64,000 bases of DNA. Source: Platerodrilus igneus. Its lineage: Eukaryota > Arthropoda > Insecta > Coleoptera > Lycidae. The notes below the pieces were generated by a model, which was not told the origin of the DNA, ran no database searches, and saw only the letters and a program-made list of their open reading frames with translations. The stretch covers positions 14,168,001 to 14,232,000 of the forward strand of contig JARFIW010001469.1 of NCBI GenBank assembly GCA_036346225.1, given 5' to 3'. Position numbers and translations under genes: made by a program. Below, piece by piece: positions 1-11,454 of the stretch (within the stretch, counting starts at the first letter, position 1; each line of letters begins with the position of its first letter).

Positions 1-807
1 CGGAAAAGCCCAGAAACAACTTTAAATAAATGGTGATGGAGAACATTTTTAAAGCGTTGAGAATCAGAAGCTGTAAATATAACTCAGTTGGAAAGGTGTG
101 ATTAACAAAAGGGACGATGTACATTGAAGCTACGAGTGCAGTAACCTTCAGGTAATTTATACTATTTTGTTTGAACTTTGATATTTTTGTGTGTGTTGAA
201 TAACTTTATAATTGATTTACTTTAAATGGACATTAGTGAGATTATACTAACGATAAAATTTTAATTTTAACGTGAAATTTGCTTGTTCAAGTAGAAAGGG
301 GTATTTAGTATTGATGTTCGGGATTATGATGAAAATTTGGGTATGTCTTTGAGCTCAATTAGACGAACCTGGTTAATTAACGTAAAGGGGTGGTAGATGC
401 TCCCTTTGTACTCAGACTCCGGTCTGCATATATTGTTATATTAATTAATAGGCATCCAACAAGGACTTTAATTCAGGATGCACATTTAAATGATAATAAA
501 TGTAATCTTGAAAATTTCTGATACTGAATTTTATGCAAAAATTTAATTTTGAAATTTTAATGTATTGTGAATATTGATGTAAATAGAGTTAACGTTCGTG
601 TTTGTGGTAGGAATGTGTTTGTTTTTTATGAATGAGGATGAAAGTTATCTAGGGAGCAGCCGAGGCGATTAACAGAAGAAAGTCAATGGACCAACACAGT
701 TAAAGTAATGAATAGCTTTTCGTAGGATTCACAGAATTCTGGACATCCAATTCGTAGGGGCTCGATTCGAAAAGCGGAGTACCCGGATTTTGGTGGTATC
801 ACAGCAA
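1..807 (+). mobile_element. LTR-like block, type I, 5'-truncated by window edge
   Basis: This non-coding block is recognisably the same sequence as 30950-31870 (+ strand) and the reverse complement of 33991-34850. Shared landmarks are a stretch reading CGATGTACA(T/C)TGAAGC, a conserved CAGGTAA/CAGGTGA soon after it, and the 3' end CACAGCAA running into a (TA)n tract. Near the end it carries PBS-like units (GGGGCTCGATTCG). I read it as LTR plus leader of a Ty3/gypsy-type family, by analogy with the gypsy element at 38686, where a block of the same design precedes gag. It contains no credible ORF. Confidence 0.5.
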
Positions 808-813
808 TATATA

Positions 814-850
<37 letters not shown>
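808..850. repeat. (TA)n microsatellite between LTR-like blocks
   Basis: Nearly pure TA dinucleotide run. It follows CACAGCAA on the left and abuts TTGCTATGA on the right, the junction seen repeatedly between LTR-like blocks in this window. Confidence 0.9.
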
Positions 851-852
<2 letters not shown>

Positions 853-2548
853 CTATGATAAGGGAGTAGTTTAGGGGTATATTAAGTCATAGGGGTCGTA
901 AGATAAATGTAAATATTATTAACGTTAGCTATTTAATAAAATCAACGCATAAATAAGTAAACGCGTTCAAATACATCATTATTAGAAATATGAATACGTG
1001 ACAAAAGACATTGTATTTCGATAAAATCCAACATATTTGGAGTAACAAACAAAATGTATAACAGGCGGTCCATGAAGCGATAAGGTTTGAACCATAGTCG
1101 ACACAAACATAAAAGACGTGACAGAAAACAATGAAAATTTGGAACTTCTGAGAAATACACTGCACGAAGTTGAACGTCTATGTGTGAGATCAAGCATCTA
1201 ATCAAGAACTAAAACAAGGAATCTTTAGAAATACCGATTTCTGCAGAGATAGACGCAAAGTACAACGCGTTGATCAACAAACACACGATGAACACCAATA
1301 AGAAAATTGATAGGTGGAGTCTATAAATACCATAGGGAATTTGTAGACATTCAGTATCTCTTCGCAAGGCATTAACAACGTTAATTGAAAGCTAAATATT
1401 ACGTAAAAGTAAACGTAATAAAAATTAATAATTTATTATAATAATGAAAATTAAAAGTGCACAATTATACAACCAGAAGTAGCCGTTTTGATCTTAAAAC
1501 GGAAGGTATATATTAATTGAATTTTATTCTAATATGTAAGAATTTAAAACTCTGAATGTACCTATAAATATCCGTCTGAATGTAATTCTAAATATACCAC
1601 TAAACAAACTTCGATAATATTATAAAAATACTTCTAAATAAGCCTACAAGAAAACATAATAAACGTCAAAATACTCAAATTAAACTACAAGCAAGCTTCA
1701 AGTCATTCCAAAAATCCGAGGGGAAAAATTCAAGCAACAGTTAATTAATCATTCTGATCAACAAGTAAAGAAACTACGCTAACGAGTCTAGTTGTAATAA
1801 TCCAGGGTGCAGATCATCGATATCCAGTGGCAGAAACAAGCAAGGAAAATGCAGGTTAGAGGATGTATTCATTATTAGTATAAGATTGTTTCAATTTTAA
1901 CATTTAATATTTGCTATATCAAATATCTGTAGGAGTCATCAAAAATCATTTAAGAATTTGAAAAATAGAGATAGGATCGTTTGAACGTTCAAAAGGAACT
2001 TAAAAGTAATTACAGTAGTATTATTTTTACTGGTTTTCAGGGAACATAAATTTTAGCGGAATCAGATAAATATCTATATTTTATTCAGGGGCTAATTTTT
2101 GAAAATTAAACAAATTTATTATTTATAGACATAAAAGTGTAGATAGTTCCGATTATTATATTGTGTAATTTTAGATTGCTTCATTTTTTATTTTCATTTA
2201 TATCAAGAGAAAGGGGTTAAAACAATCTTTATTATCGTGACGTAGGGCACTCTGCGTTTAATAGATTGAGCTAGCCGAGACATACAAATTCAAGGAATTG
2301 TAGGATTTAGAGACTCAGAGGATAAAGGCAGAGTGCGAACACAACAGTAAAGTTTTAAAAGGCGACGGCAACGTTAGGGGCTGTGACATAGCAAAGTTGT
2401 AGAACGAAATAATCGTGGGCAGAGAATACAGCAAAATTAATACGACTTCCAATCGTAGGGCTAATTCACAGCAAATAAATATAACGAACAACTAGGGGCT
2501 ATTCACAGCAATAAAAAAGGACACTCAAATCGTAGGGGCTATTGACAG

Positions 2549-2550
<2 letters not shown>
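851..2550 (+). mobile_element. LTR-like block, type II, with PBS-like array at its 3' end
   Basis: The block starts TTGCTATGA and continues TAGTTTAGGGGT, like the start of the block at 38686. The part at about 1840-2170 is alignable by eye with 39730-40020: both contain AGTCATCAAAAA, then GAACGTT, then CTGGTTTTCAG. The last 180 bp hold about five degenerate copies of a unit like AATCGTAGGGGCTATTCACAGCAA. I interpret it as an old LTR plus leader of a Ty3/gypsy-type element. The short ORFs at 929-1205 on the minus strand overlap each other and match nothing I know, so I do not call them. Confidence 0.45.
2370..2550 (+). repeat. Degenerate PBS-like tandem repeat
   Basis: About five imperfect copies of a unit containing (A)TCGTAGGGGCTATTCACAGCAA, spaced roughly 35-45 bp apart. 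It is the same unit as the clearer arrays at 4165-4475 and 40370-40530. Confidence 0.6.

Positions 2551-2592
<42 letters not shown>
2551..2592. repeat. (TA)n microsatellite
   Basis: A run of about 42 bp of AT dinucleotides directly after the last CACAGC-like unit (TTGACAGCT) and before the next LTR-like block. Confidence 0.9.
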
Positions 2593-2595
<3 letters not shown>

Positions 2596-4040
2596 TATTT
2601 GACGTTATTAAAGGATTTAAAAAGATAGTTGTTAGTACTACGGATAAAAACATCAATTTACCACTTTTATCAAGCTGTTCTAAAATTTAAAAACACTACG
2701 GTTAACAAAGATTGATGGATAATTACTTGTTAAATGCAGATATAGAATATTATGTACTAGTGATACAGCGTTTGAGGTTTAAAAAAACATTTTTCCATTG
2801 TGTTCCAATACGAAGGGTATCTAATGTAACTTCAATTGAATGTGTATAGGTTTTGTCTTTAAGATTATTATTTATAATTTGTGCAGGATACTTTATGCCA
2901 TTTATAAGTTTGATTTACCTAAAATGAAAGTCGTTTAATACATTTTAATTATAAAGCGAAATAAAATTATGAAATGTCAAAATGAAATGTAAAAATACCA
3001 AAGCTGTTCTAAAATAGTAATTAAGTAGAATTAAGGTTAATGTATTGAATGCATCACTTATATAATATTAGTTAGTAGGCTAGATATAGTTGTTTTTTAG
3101 TTGTCCTAGGTGATAGTTGTTTAAAAATAATTAATTGATAAAAAATTTTGGAATTGATTATAATTTTGGAGAGTAGAAGAGTTTTTTTTGGTTTTAAGAG
3201 CCTGTAATAATATTTATCAAAATTAATAGATGTGTTAAAGTGCATGCATTTTATTTGAATACAATACCAAGAAAGTGAAAAGGTTATACGACCAAAATAA
3301 GTACAAAAGGAAGATTTCCAATTATACTAGCGTCGGGGCATCTTTTATGTATTGAAGAGTTGCAGCTGTGATAGTGAATTATTTTGCAGCAGGGATCAGT
3401 CTTCTTGGATTGCAGATCAGTTTATTTGGTGAAGTATTGAAGTGTTCGTAGTAATAGAGCAAATAAAGCATATAGTTGGTGAAGTAGTAGTTAATTGTAG
3501 AACCTAAAACTATAGTAAAATCCTTCTTGAACATAAACTAAAACATACTTTTATTAGGTAGTCACTGAAAGCGTTCGAGGCGATTTGTGGTATCCTGTTT
3601 CAAAGCCCCTGTACACCCAGACACATTCAACGGAGTTGCAGGTATTTTAAGTTATATTTATATACACTTCATTTAAAGTAACTTCTGAATAATTTAAATT
3701 TCAAACGTTTAACTAAATTAATATATGCTGAATAGATTTATCAATCTTTGTATAATCACGATACGCAAGCACAAAAAAGAGGTTAAGTGATTTTGATCTA
3801 ATAACGCTTTAGGCGCCTGTGTCTTAAATACCTGTAAGGGGACAAACAACCCACGTCTTCTTACAGAGTTTAAAATAGTAGATTCAGTTTCCCTGAGAGA
3901 GTTTCTAAAAGCCGTGGCATAATTAAATTTGAAAAGGTATTTATTTAAATCATTTTAAAGGCCAACACCACTTTAAGGTTGCACTTATTATTTTTTAACT
4001 GGTAATTTAAAGCATCATTTCATTAAATATCACCATACAT

Positions 4041-4045
<5 letters not shown>
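2593..4045 (+). mobile_element. Candidate LTR-like block, type III
   Basis: A 1.45-kb non-coding block bounded on both sides by (TA)n. Its right edge reads ACATAACAA before TATATA, resembling the CACAGCAA edges of neighbouring blocks. Inside, AATAAAGC near 3463 and GTTGCAGGTATTTT near 3634 recall the CAGGTRA landmark of types I and II. There is no ORF of note. Assignment to the same superfamily is inference from edges and layout, not from extended similarity. Confidence 0.3.

Positions 4046-4076
<31 letters not shown>
4046..4076. repeat. (TA)n microsatellite
   Basis: A TA run of about 31 bp separating the block above from sequence leading into a minus-strand PBS-like array. Confidence 0.9.
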
Positions 4077-4079
<3 letters not shown>

Positions 4080-4164
4080 AGATAGTTAATTACACAAAGT
4101 AAGTTGATAAATACTATCGTATTACAGTGAATAAGATGAAATAATAACTTAGGCTTTTATGAAA

Positions 4165-4475
4165 TTTTAGTCCCAGCGTTGGGCCGTCATAAAATTTGCT
4201 GTGAAATTAGCCTCACGATTGGGCATACCATAAAATTGCTATGCAATCCTCCTTTACATTAGGCCCCACGATTTGAACGTAATAAAATTGCTGTAATATT
4301 TTTCCCCTGATAGCTTTTATTATTATAGGATTAACAAGCCCTTACGATGGGCGTCATAAAAGTGCTGTGATACTAGTCCCAGCGTTGGGCCGTCATAAAT
4401 TTTGTTATGAAATTCACCCCTAATATTATTATTAAGCCCCGCGATTGGGCATGTCATAAAAGTTGCTATGATTTA
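4165..4475 (-). repeat. Tandem array of tRNA-Lys-PBS-like units
   Basis: Read on the minus strand there are six imperfect units of about 40-50 bp. Each runs from CACAGCAATTTTATG through GCCCAATCGTGGGGC to CTAAT. Examples in + strand coordinates are CCCAGCGTTGGGCCGTCAT at 4172 and again at 4379, and CCCCGCGATTGGGC at 4436. The core matches TGGCGCCCAACGTGGGGC, the complement of the tRNA-Lys 3' end, which occurs exactly at 40463-40480. The array lies just downstream, in element orientation, of the minus-strand LTR-like block at 4476-6012, where a primer-binding site belongs. Confidence 0.7.
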
Positions 4476-6012
4476 CCCTATTATTATTTTGAGCCCTTAT
4501 GTTATGAAATGTTAAATTAGGTTTTTACTTCAGATGGATCTAATTGAACCAAATAAAGCAATTCTATAATACACAATATAATGATTGATAATATTTACAA
4601 CTCTCAAAATTTTCCCTTTTTACAGAATATCTACATATACCAGATTTATGGTTTTCTGAAAGCCAGCAAAAATATCTTTTACTTATTTAGGGACCTTCGA
4701 ACGTTCCAAAATACCTATTGGCTTTGTCATAAATTGTTAAGTGACTTCTTTTTTTTGTTAACTTTTACAACTACACAATATGATAAATATTAAATTAAAA
4801 ACAGTTTTCAATAATAAAGTGTATTAAGATTGCTAACCTGGAATTGGTTCTGTAGTTCCTTCCTAGTCTGTGATCTGCATCCCCTTTCCGTGTCCGCTTT
4901 CCTTATTACTGTGCCTGCCCCATAAATTGTTTCGTACCAAGTCAGAATATGTCCAAATTAGAATACTTTTATTTTTAAACTATCTCCAATTGAAAGTCAA
5001 ATTTAAAAGTCGATATTAAAACCAAAATTAAAGTCCAAATTGAAATTAAAATCAATATTAAAATCCAGATTGAAAATAATATCCAAATTACATGTTGGAA
5101 TTAAAAACCATGTCGGAATTAAAATCCAAATTAAATGTCCAAATTAAATGTCGGTATTAAAAGCCCTGTTTCATTAATATTAGAAATGGATTTTTAATTA
5201 AGTCGTTTTACTTACGTCTATTTATAGATCGGCTTTTTTTGTTGCATAAATTCTCGCACTTTTTAAATCTAATTTCACTTTGATTTTTGCCTCACTGGTT
5301 ACGTAATTTCTTAACACTTTTGAACATAGTCGTAGCCCAGTTTGAATATAGACTAACTTGCCGCTTCGTTATTATCGTATATATAAGCCGTACCTCCACG
5401 TGCTTTTCATTGGCTTATTTATGTTCTGGGACGATGCTACGGTTTTATCTCGCATACCTTGAAATTTTCACCAATTATTTAGTTCAAATCTTTCAATGCA
5501 TGCCTTGCCTGTCACGTGCTCTCCCGCATATCGTGGTAATTTTCAACTTTTGCCTTTTATTATCTCACGTATTCGAATGTTTGTTATTTATTACTATTTA
5601 AACTGAATAACCTGGTGCTTGTTTATTTCTACAGAACATTGGATTTTTGAACAAATGTGATTTTTTCCTGTCACGTACGATTTTCTAATAATGAATTATT
5701 AGAATGTGTGTACGATGATATTTTTGACGCAATTGTTACATCTTTGCATTGCCAATTTATCTAGGTTTCTCGATGATTTAATTTTGATGCAATTTGTTGC
5801 GTTTTAAAATTTTATCTTCACTTGTAAACTACTCTTAGACATCTTTATGTTCTCATGCATTTAATCCCGAGTATTTTATATACAGTGTGCTCTTAATTAA
5901 CAATATGTAGGGTAACCGATTTATTCTTATAGTTTTTGGAATTGTGTGCCTTTCTTAAAGTGAAAGTTGTTTTTATTTATTCTACGACCCCCATTGGTCT
6001 GAAATCTTGGTG
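4476..6012 (-). mobile_element. LTR-like block, type II, minus strand
   Basis: This is the inverted relative of 38686-40110. Matching landmarks are ATTCTACGACCCCCA at 5977, AAGTGAAAGTTG at 5958, the TATA-like GTATATATAAG at 5378, a stretch of short repeats with ATTAAAATCCA at 4945-5165, and AAAATTTTCCCTTTTTACAGAATAT at about 4603. The layout (promoter-like TATA, minisatellite, CAGGTTAGCAA-like site, then PBS array) fits an LTR of a gypsy-type element. ORFs at 4581-4793 and 5287-5601 lie across this non-coding sequence and are treated as chance. Confidence 0.5.
4940..5170 (-). repeat. Degenerate minisatellite inside the LTR-like block
   Basis: About nine short imperfect units alternating GTCCAAATTAAA/GTCGGAATTAAAATCC. 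They are the reverse-complement counterpart of the repeats at 39390-39560. The repeats lie between the TATA-like motif and the polyadenylation-like region of the block. Confidence 0.6.
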
Positions 6013-6029
6013 CTGAAATAGTCCGGATC

Positions 6030-6883
6030 GCTAATTCGAGCCCCACTGTTGGGTCGACATAAATTGCTATAAAATCTACCTGAAAACAAAAACTCCTCTT
6101 AACTTACTTCCAAGTTCAATTCTTATTTTATCCGCTGAAGATCCTACTCTTTTTGGACGCAAAAATTTCTAGATTATTACACTGCTTAAAATGCTGCTTC
6201 TTCGGGAATATACAGCACGACTTCTCGGCGGTTCTTTGAATTTACTGCCTTAGTATTTGAAGAAAGAAAACTCGACTACACAAAATTACTACAATTTATT
6301 CCAATCGAAAACTCAATATCGAAAAAGTATTTCTGCAGTTATTATTAATTCTTCCATAGATTACATAATAACTATCCTCACTTTAGAATAATTCCTTTTA
6401 AAACACATTTTCTAGATTTAATAATTATTGAAAGTAACTGGGCTTAATCATAACATTACTCTAGCGAGCTACTATTAACGCGTTTCGCCAATTTAAAACA
6501 AGTAATAACAAGTCTTTATTACTCACTGTTCACAAGTCTAATTAACAGTATATGCCTTATTTATAGATGTTTTCAGTCTAATTAACAATGAAGCACTATA
6601 ACATTATTGTTCTTTACAAGCACTAATATCTTCTTAAACTCAATTTTTAACCATAAGGCTTCTCAATAACACTAAACACTACTATAATTTATTTATTACA
6701 CTTTTGTCTATTTATGTATACTACAAGCTGGCGGTACAATATACACGTTCACTGAACACAAATTTATATTTACTCTTGGACTTTCAAAAGCGTAACTAAT
6801 TAACTTTACACGATATAATTTATATTCGACATTTAGATATAGACTAACTCTGTACTTCATCAGCGATCTTATATATACCCTGA
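6030..6883 (-). other. Single PBS-like unit plus unassigned AT-rich sequence
   Basis: At 6037-6070 the minus strand reads a further PBS-like unit (+ strand: GAGCCCCACTGTTGGGTCG, then CATAAATTGCTAT). By the logic of the neighbouring arrays, 6076-6880 could be another minus-strand LTR-like block. I see no extended similarity that proves this, and no gene. Confidence 0.3.
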
Positions 6884-7242
6884 ATTAAATAGATGATTTG
6901 GACTACGATGGCATTGATTATTTATTTTCATTTGGGGTTTCAATACCTCCCAAAGAAGAACTAATGGTCGCTAGAAACTTTATAAATAGCATGGATTCTC
7001 CAAATGTATTCGAGGAAATATATAAACAGAAAGTGGATTTTCAGAAAACTTACGAGATGTTAGCAACTGTAAGAACATTTGCATGCAGTACGGCGCTTTG
7101 CGAATCTAACTTTTCAGCTTTAACAAGCATCAACAGATTGCAACGTCTATCTATGCACCAACAGTTAGCGAATTTAACATTTTTAGCATTGAAAAAATTA
7201 ATCGAGCATTTTAGATATGCAAAGGATCCTTCAGATATTTAA
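6884..7242 (+). pseudogene. hAT-family transposase, C-terminal dimerisation fragment
   Basis: An open frame of about 115 codons with no credible start; it is preceded by an in-frame stop, and the first usable codon is TTG. It matches the C-terminal dimerisation region of hAT transposases related to ZMYM1-type proteins. The diagnostic stretch is ACSTALCESNFSALTSINR, followed by RLSMHQQLANLTFLAL. The DNA-binding and catalytic parts are missing, so this is a 5'-truncated relic. It ends at a normal stop with an A-rich sequence after it. I see no terminal inverted repeats. Function beyond dimerisation in the family is not inferable for this remnant. Confidence 0.75.
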
Positions 7243-8138
7243 TAATAAAAAAAAGTCGAAAAATTCAGTTATTTTAAAATTGTTTTCCGTTACATGCTTT
7301 ACTTTGTGACTAAGGTCTAGCTACGGGTCTGCAATATAGTTGACGGTATCAGCATAGTTGAGACTCAATCAACGCGTTGAAAATAATAAAATAATTTAAT
7401 CATTCATAAGAGTTGCTATTTATAAATTCCTATGATATGGGTATTAATGTTAAAAAAGTTTAGTTTATTATTACAATATTTCACAACATTTCAGCTTTAT
7501 TTATGAAGCAACCAACTTCGTTCATCATGACTAATAGTAAATATTTTGGTGCCAGTTTACAAACAACGTCAAGGTTTGACTAACAAGTTGTAAAACCACC
7601 TTCTGTCTGTGAATGACTAAATTAGAATTTGTCCAAACAAGTTTTATAATAACAACTTGATTAATCTATACTATTCGTTCAGCTATTAAGGTTATAGTAA
7701 TTATAGTTAATTAAATATTTCATGGGCACTATTTTTGTGCATACTCATACTAGAATAAATTTAGCTATTAATTACGTCTCTATGTAGATTGATTTAAAAG
7801 GTCTTATTACAAAAGTCTAAGGTTGACTAATTTATAGTTATCGACCAAAATTTCCAAAAATATTGTATTGTCCGTGTCCTTATACAGGGTATTTCAAAAT
7901 TGCACGGACTACTCTATGGATATGTTCTTTAACACAAAATAAAAATAAAACTTCTAATAAACGTATGCCCTAAAATGTACCCCATTCGTGGAGGAGGCGG
8001 GGGTAAGAAGGTAATTCAGAGGGCTTTGGCATGTAAAAGATTTAAAACCAAATGCGATATATATAATGATGAAGAGAAATGATACATCGAAATATAAGTG
8101 AAACGTTTACGCATAAGAGATCATTGATTGAGATGTAA
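7243..8138. other. Intergenic AT-rich sequence, nothing recognised
   Basis: No ORF or RNA gene is supported. A short motif TACAGGGTATTTCAAAATTG at 7884 resembles the terminal CAGGGT sequences of Tc1/mariner-type elements seen elsewhere here, but no partner end was found. Confidence 0.4.
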
Positions 8139-8494
8139 TACAGTAGGAAATCCCGAGAATGTAATTTTCATACTCTGGGTTGTAGTTTAATCTAGAACAA
8201 TTAAAATGTATATAAATTTACGGGCATCGTTATAACAAGGCGGTTTTAATACCAACTTTGACAGCAATACTTGTCCTGATGTAAAGCGTTGACTACCATA
8301 TGTTCTAGTTGAAAGTTTTGGAAGTCGTAATGCAATATAAATTACTGGTAGCAATCACATAAACTAATGTAAATAAATAATTAATGCCACAGTATAATGT
8401 GATTATAGTGTTATGGTAATAATTTAGAAAATACCATTGTAGTTCTAGTGTTAGGAAGACAATACTTGTACTGTAAGTTAGAGCCCTGAAAATA
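8139..8494. repeat. Left copy of a 356-bp direct repeat
   Basis: It begins TACAGTAGGAAATCCCGAGAA and ends near CCTGAAAATAA. It aligns through its whole length with 12572-12928 at roughly 80% identity by eye; shared anchors are TCTGGGTTGTAGTTTAA, TGTTCTAGTTGAAA and TTTGGAAGTCGTAATG. It immediately precedes the decayed gypsy integrase. It may be a diverged LTR, although the expected TG...CA ends are not evident. Confidence 0.75.
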
Positions 8495-8569
8495 AGGATA
8501 TTAGCCCGTTGAATAGCACCTTGAAGACGCACTTGGCACACCCGGATTCTCTGAAAGTAGAGAATGCGA

Positions 8570-9660
8570 TCTTGATGCGGTCCACTTCAACTGGTGGTTC
8601 CTAAAAGTTGAATGTTGTAGGTTTTAAGGCATATGTATAATGAGACATCGGAAAGACACTAAAGCGTTAAGAAAATTCTGGAGAAAATTAGAGCAAAATT
8701 TTACTTTGTAGACTGCAAGATCGATGTAAAAGAGTGGTGACGTGCCGCATGTGTAAGCTATGCGGACCATCGGAAAACCGTAAAGCTCCAATGATTCAAT
8801 ACAACGGGGGAGACCGTTTGAGAGAGTAGCAATCGATATTGCCGGTCTATTCCCTGAGACCGACTCCAGGAATAAGTACACTTTGGACACCATGGACTAT
8901 TTTACGAAGTGGACCGAAGTGCATGCTAAACCAAACAAAGAAGCTGCAACTGTCGCTGTTTGTGCTGCTAAAGGAACAGTACTACCGTTTTGGAGCTCTA
9001 TGGAGCTGCACGTTGACTAGGGCAGAGATTTTCATCCAGAGTTGTTCCAAAGAGTTTGTCGCTTGCTAGGGATGATGATGACCAGAACAGCCCTGTTGCA
9101 CCTACATTTGGATGGTATGGTAAAGCGCATAAACCGTACCTTGGACAAACACTTTTCGAAGCTGGTCTCCCAACATCCGAGATACTGGGGCCAATAATAT
9201 ATCAATTTTTATTGGCCTGTCGGACTTCGATTCATGAGAGCACTGGATAGACACCTGAATGTGCTATGCTGGGACGCTAGATACGTCTGCCGTGTGATCT
9301 TGAGTTTGGATGTAAGCCCGGAGATGGCTTTGTAGGCGATGAGTACGTCAAGAAGCTCAAACGCAAGATGCACGACATCGATGGTGACATTAGAAGAAAC
9401 ATTCAGATCACAAGCGATTGAATGAAGACAAGATATGATATCAAGGCGTAGAAGTCTGATTTTCCAGAGGACGACTACGTCTGGCTATACAACTTCAGAC
9501 GAAGGCGTGGACTACTACTAATGTTATAAAGGCATTGGGTAAGTTCGTACAAAGTTGTAAAAAGGATCAACAACCTGGTATATCGGATTTGTAAGCTCCC
9601 AAAAGGAAGAACGATAGTAGTGCATGTTAACCGGTTAGCACCTTATAATAGTAATTATGT
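8570..9660 (+). pseudogene. Decayed Ty3/gypsy integrase (pol 3' part)
   Basis: Across several frames the + strand encodes the integrase core of a Ty3/gypsy retrotransposon, with many frameshifts and stops. Readable parts in order are PFERVAIDIAGLFPETDS and MDYFTKWTEVHAKPN (first catalytic Asp region, about 8814-8940), LHVD-stop-GRDFHPELFQ (second Asp region, about 9005), HLDGMVKRINRT (third motif, about 9100), then LRLPCDLEFGCKPGDG-like and DYVWLYN (about 9270-9490), and finally VVHVNRLAPY at about 9625, the usual C-terminal GPF/GPY-like end. The upstream RT and gag are absent. The element is clearly dead. A macrodomain ORF follows at once. Confidence 0.88.
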
Positions 9661-9661
9661 C

Positions 9662-10258
9662 GACAATACCGAATAACGGCAAGCAGTGAGACATTCAAAC
9701 AGTTATGCGTTTGATGACGATCAAAGGTCTGGACCGAGCTTTGATTGGTTTATATCTCTGTGCAGCGCCACAGGCACGGCGAGATTTGGAGTCATGGAAG
9801 AGATTCAAGGTGACCTATTCGATGTGCCATCGCAGCATTCCCTTGCACATGACGCAGCAGTAGACTTTGCTATCTCCCGAGGATTTGCTCAGGCGCTTAA
9901 AAATAAACTCGGCGGTCTTGATCAACTTCGCCGACAACATCCAGTGGTTTGAAAGTCCATACGGTCAAAGACCCGACATCGCGGCATTTTTCACATGATA
10001 ACTAGGCAGCAGTTTTCTGGTATACCGAATTATCAGGATTTGTGGAAAGCGTTAGTAGAGCTCAAGGGCCAGATGATCAAATTTTAAAACAAGAGGTTGG
10101 CTATTCCCAAGATTTGTTGTAGGCTCACTGGGTTGGACTGCAGGGTAGTACGAAATATGTTAGAGGTACTGTTCGAGAATACCGGAGTCCAGATATTGGT
10201 GTGTGGTGACAAGTCAAATGATTTGGCACCTGCTATGAAAAGTGTTAATCGCTAGGTC
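9662..10258 (+). pseudogene. OARD1-like macrodomain linked to the gypsy pol relic
   Basis: Starting a few codons after the integrase C-terminus, the same frame runs about 195 codons with three in-frame stops (at about 9674, 9949 and 10084). It resembles ADP-ribose glycohydrolase OARD1/Poa1p-type macrodomains: MEEIQGDLFDV (first strand and GDLF), HSLAHDAAVDFAISRGFAQ (ADP-ribose loop region), KLGGLDQLR, then FHMITRQQF, NYQDLWKALVELKGQM, IPKICCRLTGLDCRVVRNML, and VLFENTGVQILV as the last strand. Family members remove or bind ADP-ribose. Here two loop glycines expected in active enzymes look replaced and the frame is broken, so it is a relic. Its tight placement suggests that it was part of the retrotransposon's coding region. 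Confidence 0.8.
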
Positions 10259-10565
10259 TATTAACACGGAAACTACCGAAATGATTTCGGTTGTTTTTAC
10301 CTCCACAGGTACTTCCAGCCTCCGCGTCACCAAATGTTCTAGGACAGAACAGCTTCAAGAGAAAGGCAGTGCAGCACCGCTTAGTATAAAAATACTAAAT
10401 CGGAATGTTGTTATCGGTCAAAAAACCAGGTGGCGCCTTATACAAACATTTTGTAGGTTTTAAGTTAGGTTTTATATAGTGTAGTTAGGATTTAGATTTT
10501 AAGCTGTTACTGTGCTAACAGACTTTTTCTTTTTTTAAGTTTTTTCTTTTGTGGCTTTGTCGCGA
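10259..10565 (+). other. Non-coding spacer after the macrodomain relic
   Basis: AT-rich sequence ending in T/C-rich runs (CTTTTTCTTTTTTTAAG). It may be 3' untranslated sequence of the gypsy relic. I see no polypurine tract or LTR start. Confidence 0.3.
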
Positions 10566-11158
10566 TTGTTACGTGCCAATCGGCACTTAAACATGTATTA
10601 GCTTAAGTCTGATTTATGGAGGTTTCGCGCCATAATTTCAAAAGACGCGGTGAGCGAAATTTAAATAGACTAGGCGTGTACTTCCGTTACGTCATAGTGA
10701 GTTTGCGCAGATTGCGCGACGCGGGAGGGTTGGACGAATAAGTTCGCGCCGATGTGTAAAAGACAAGAGTGGGGACAAAGTGGTGAGAGGTTTTTCCGTG
10801 ACGCTCAAAAACGTGGCTGTTTGCCTTTGATGTTCAAGGAGTGTGGTCGGTCAGGTATCGTATCGTGCTTATCTTTATCTATGTAGATATCCTGCCTAAT
10901 TATCTTTGTTGTCGCCCTTTACCTGTTTTTTTCCTAATCCGATCCCTACATAGGTAGATGAATTTGAGCCACGTAGGCGTACCGTACTGCACGACCCGGG
11001 GATGAGCGATCTCAGGACTGCCGTAGCTGGCCGGAGCGTTTGAAGGAGCGTTGGCAGGAGTCACCATCTTTAGTTACCGCAAAAGGGCTTTGGGTAGCCT
11101 GATGGACTTAAATGGAGGCCTACCTTAGCGCAACTCCGTCAAATGCCGGATATCTTAT
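10566..11158 (+). repeat. Left arm of the foldback element
   Basis: A 593-bp arm. One of the few differences from the right arm is GATGTTCAAGG here against GATCTTCAAGG in the complement of the right arm. Confidence 0.9.
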
Positions 11159-11454
11159 GTGAGTATTCTTTTTGTTAAAATTATTCGCTTTTATCTTTCA
11201 TTGTTTAAATATGTAAATTTCCGAAGTATTGCGCAATATACAGTTTGCATTGGTGACGTCATTGGTAGTTGGCAACGCGGAATCTGTAATAAGGTTATCG
11301 TTGCCATCCGCCAGAGGCGTAGCCTGCTTTTCTCATTGCGCTTGCGCGATGTATTTATGAACTCTTAAACTGTATTACCGACTTTGTAGCTGTATTTATC
11401 GACGTACTTCGTAAACTGTTTTATCGACTCTTTAAGTGTAAGAATTATCACCAA

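Noticed and set aside
5287..5601. 104-aa ORF on the + strand
   Set aside because: Antisense to the promoter-like part of a minus-strand LTR block; Cys/Phe/Leu-rich with no domain.
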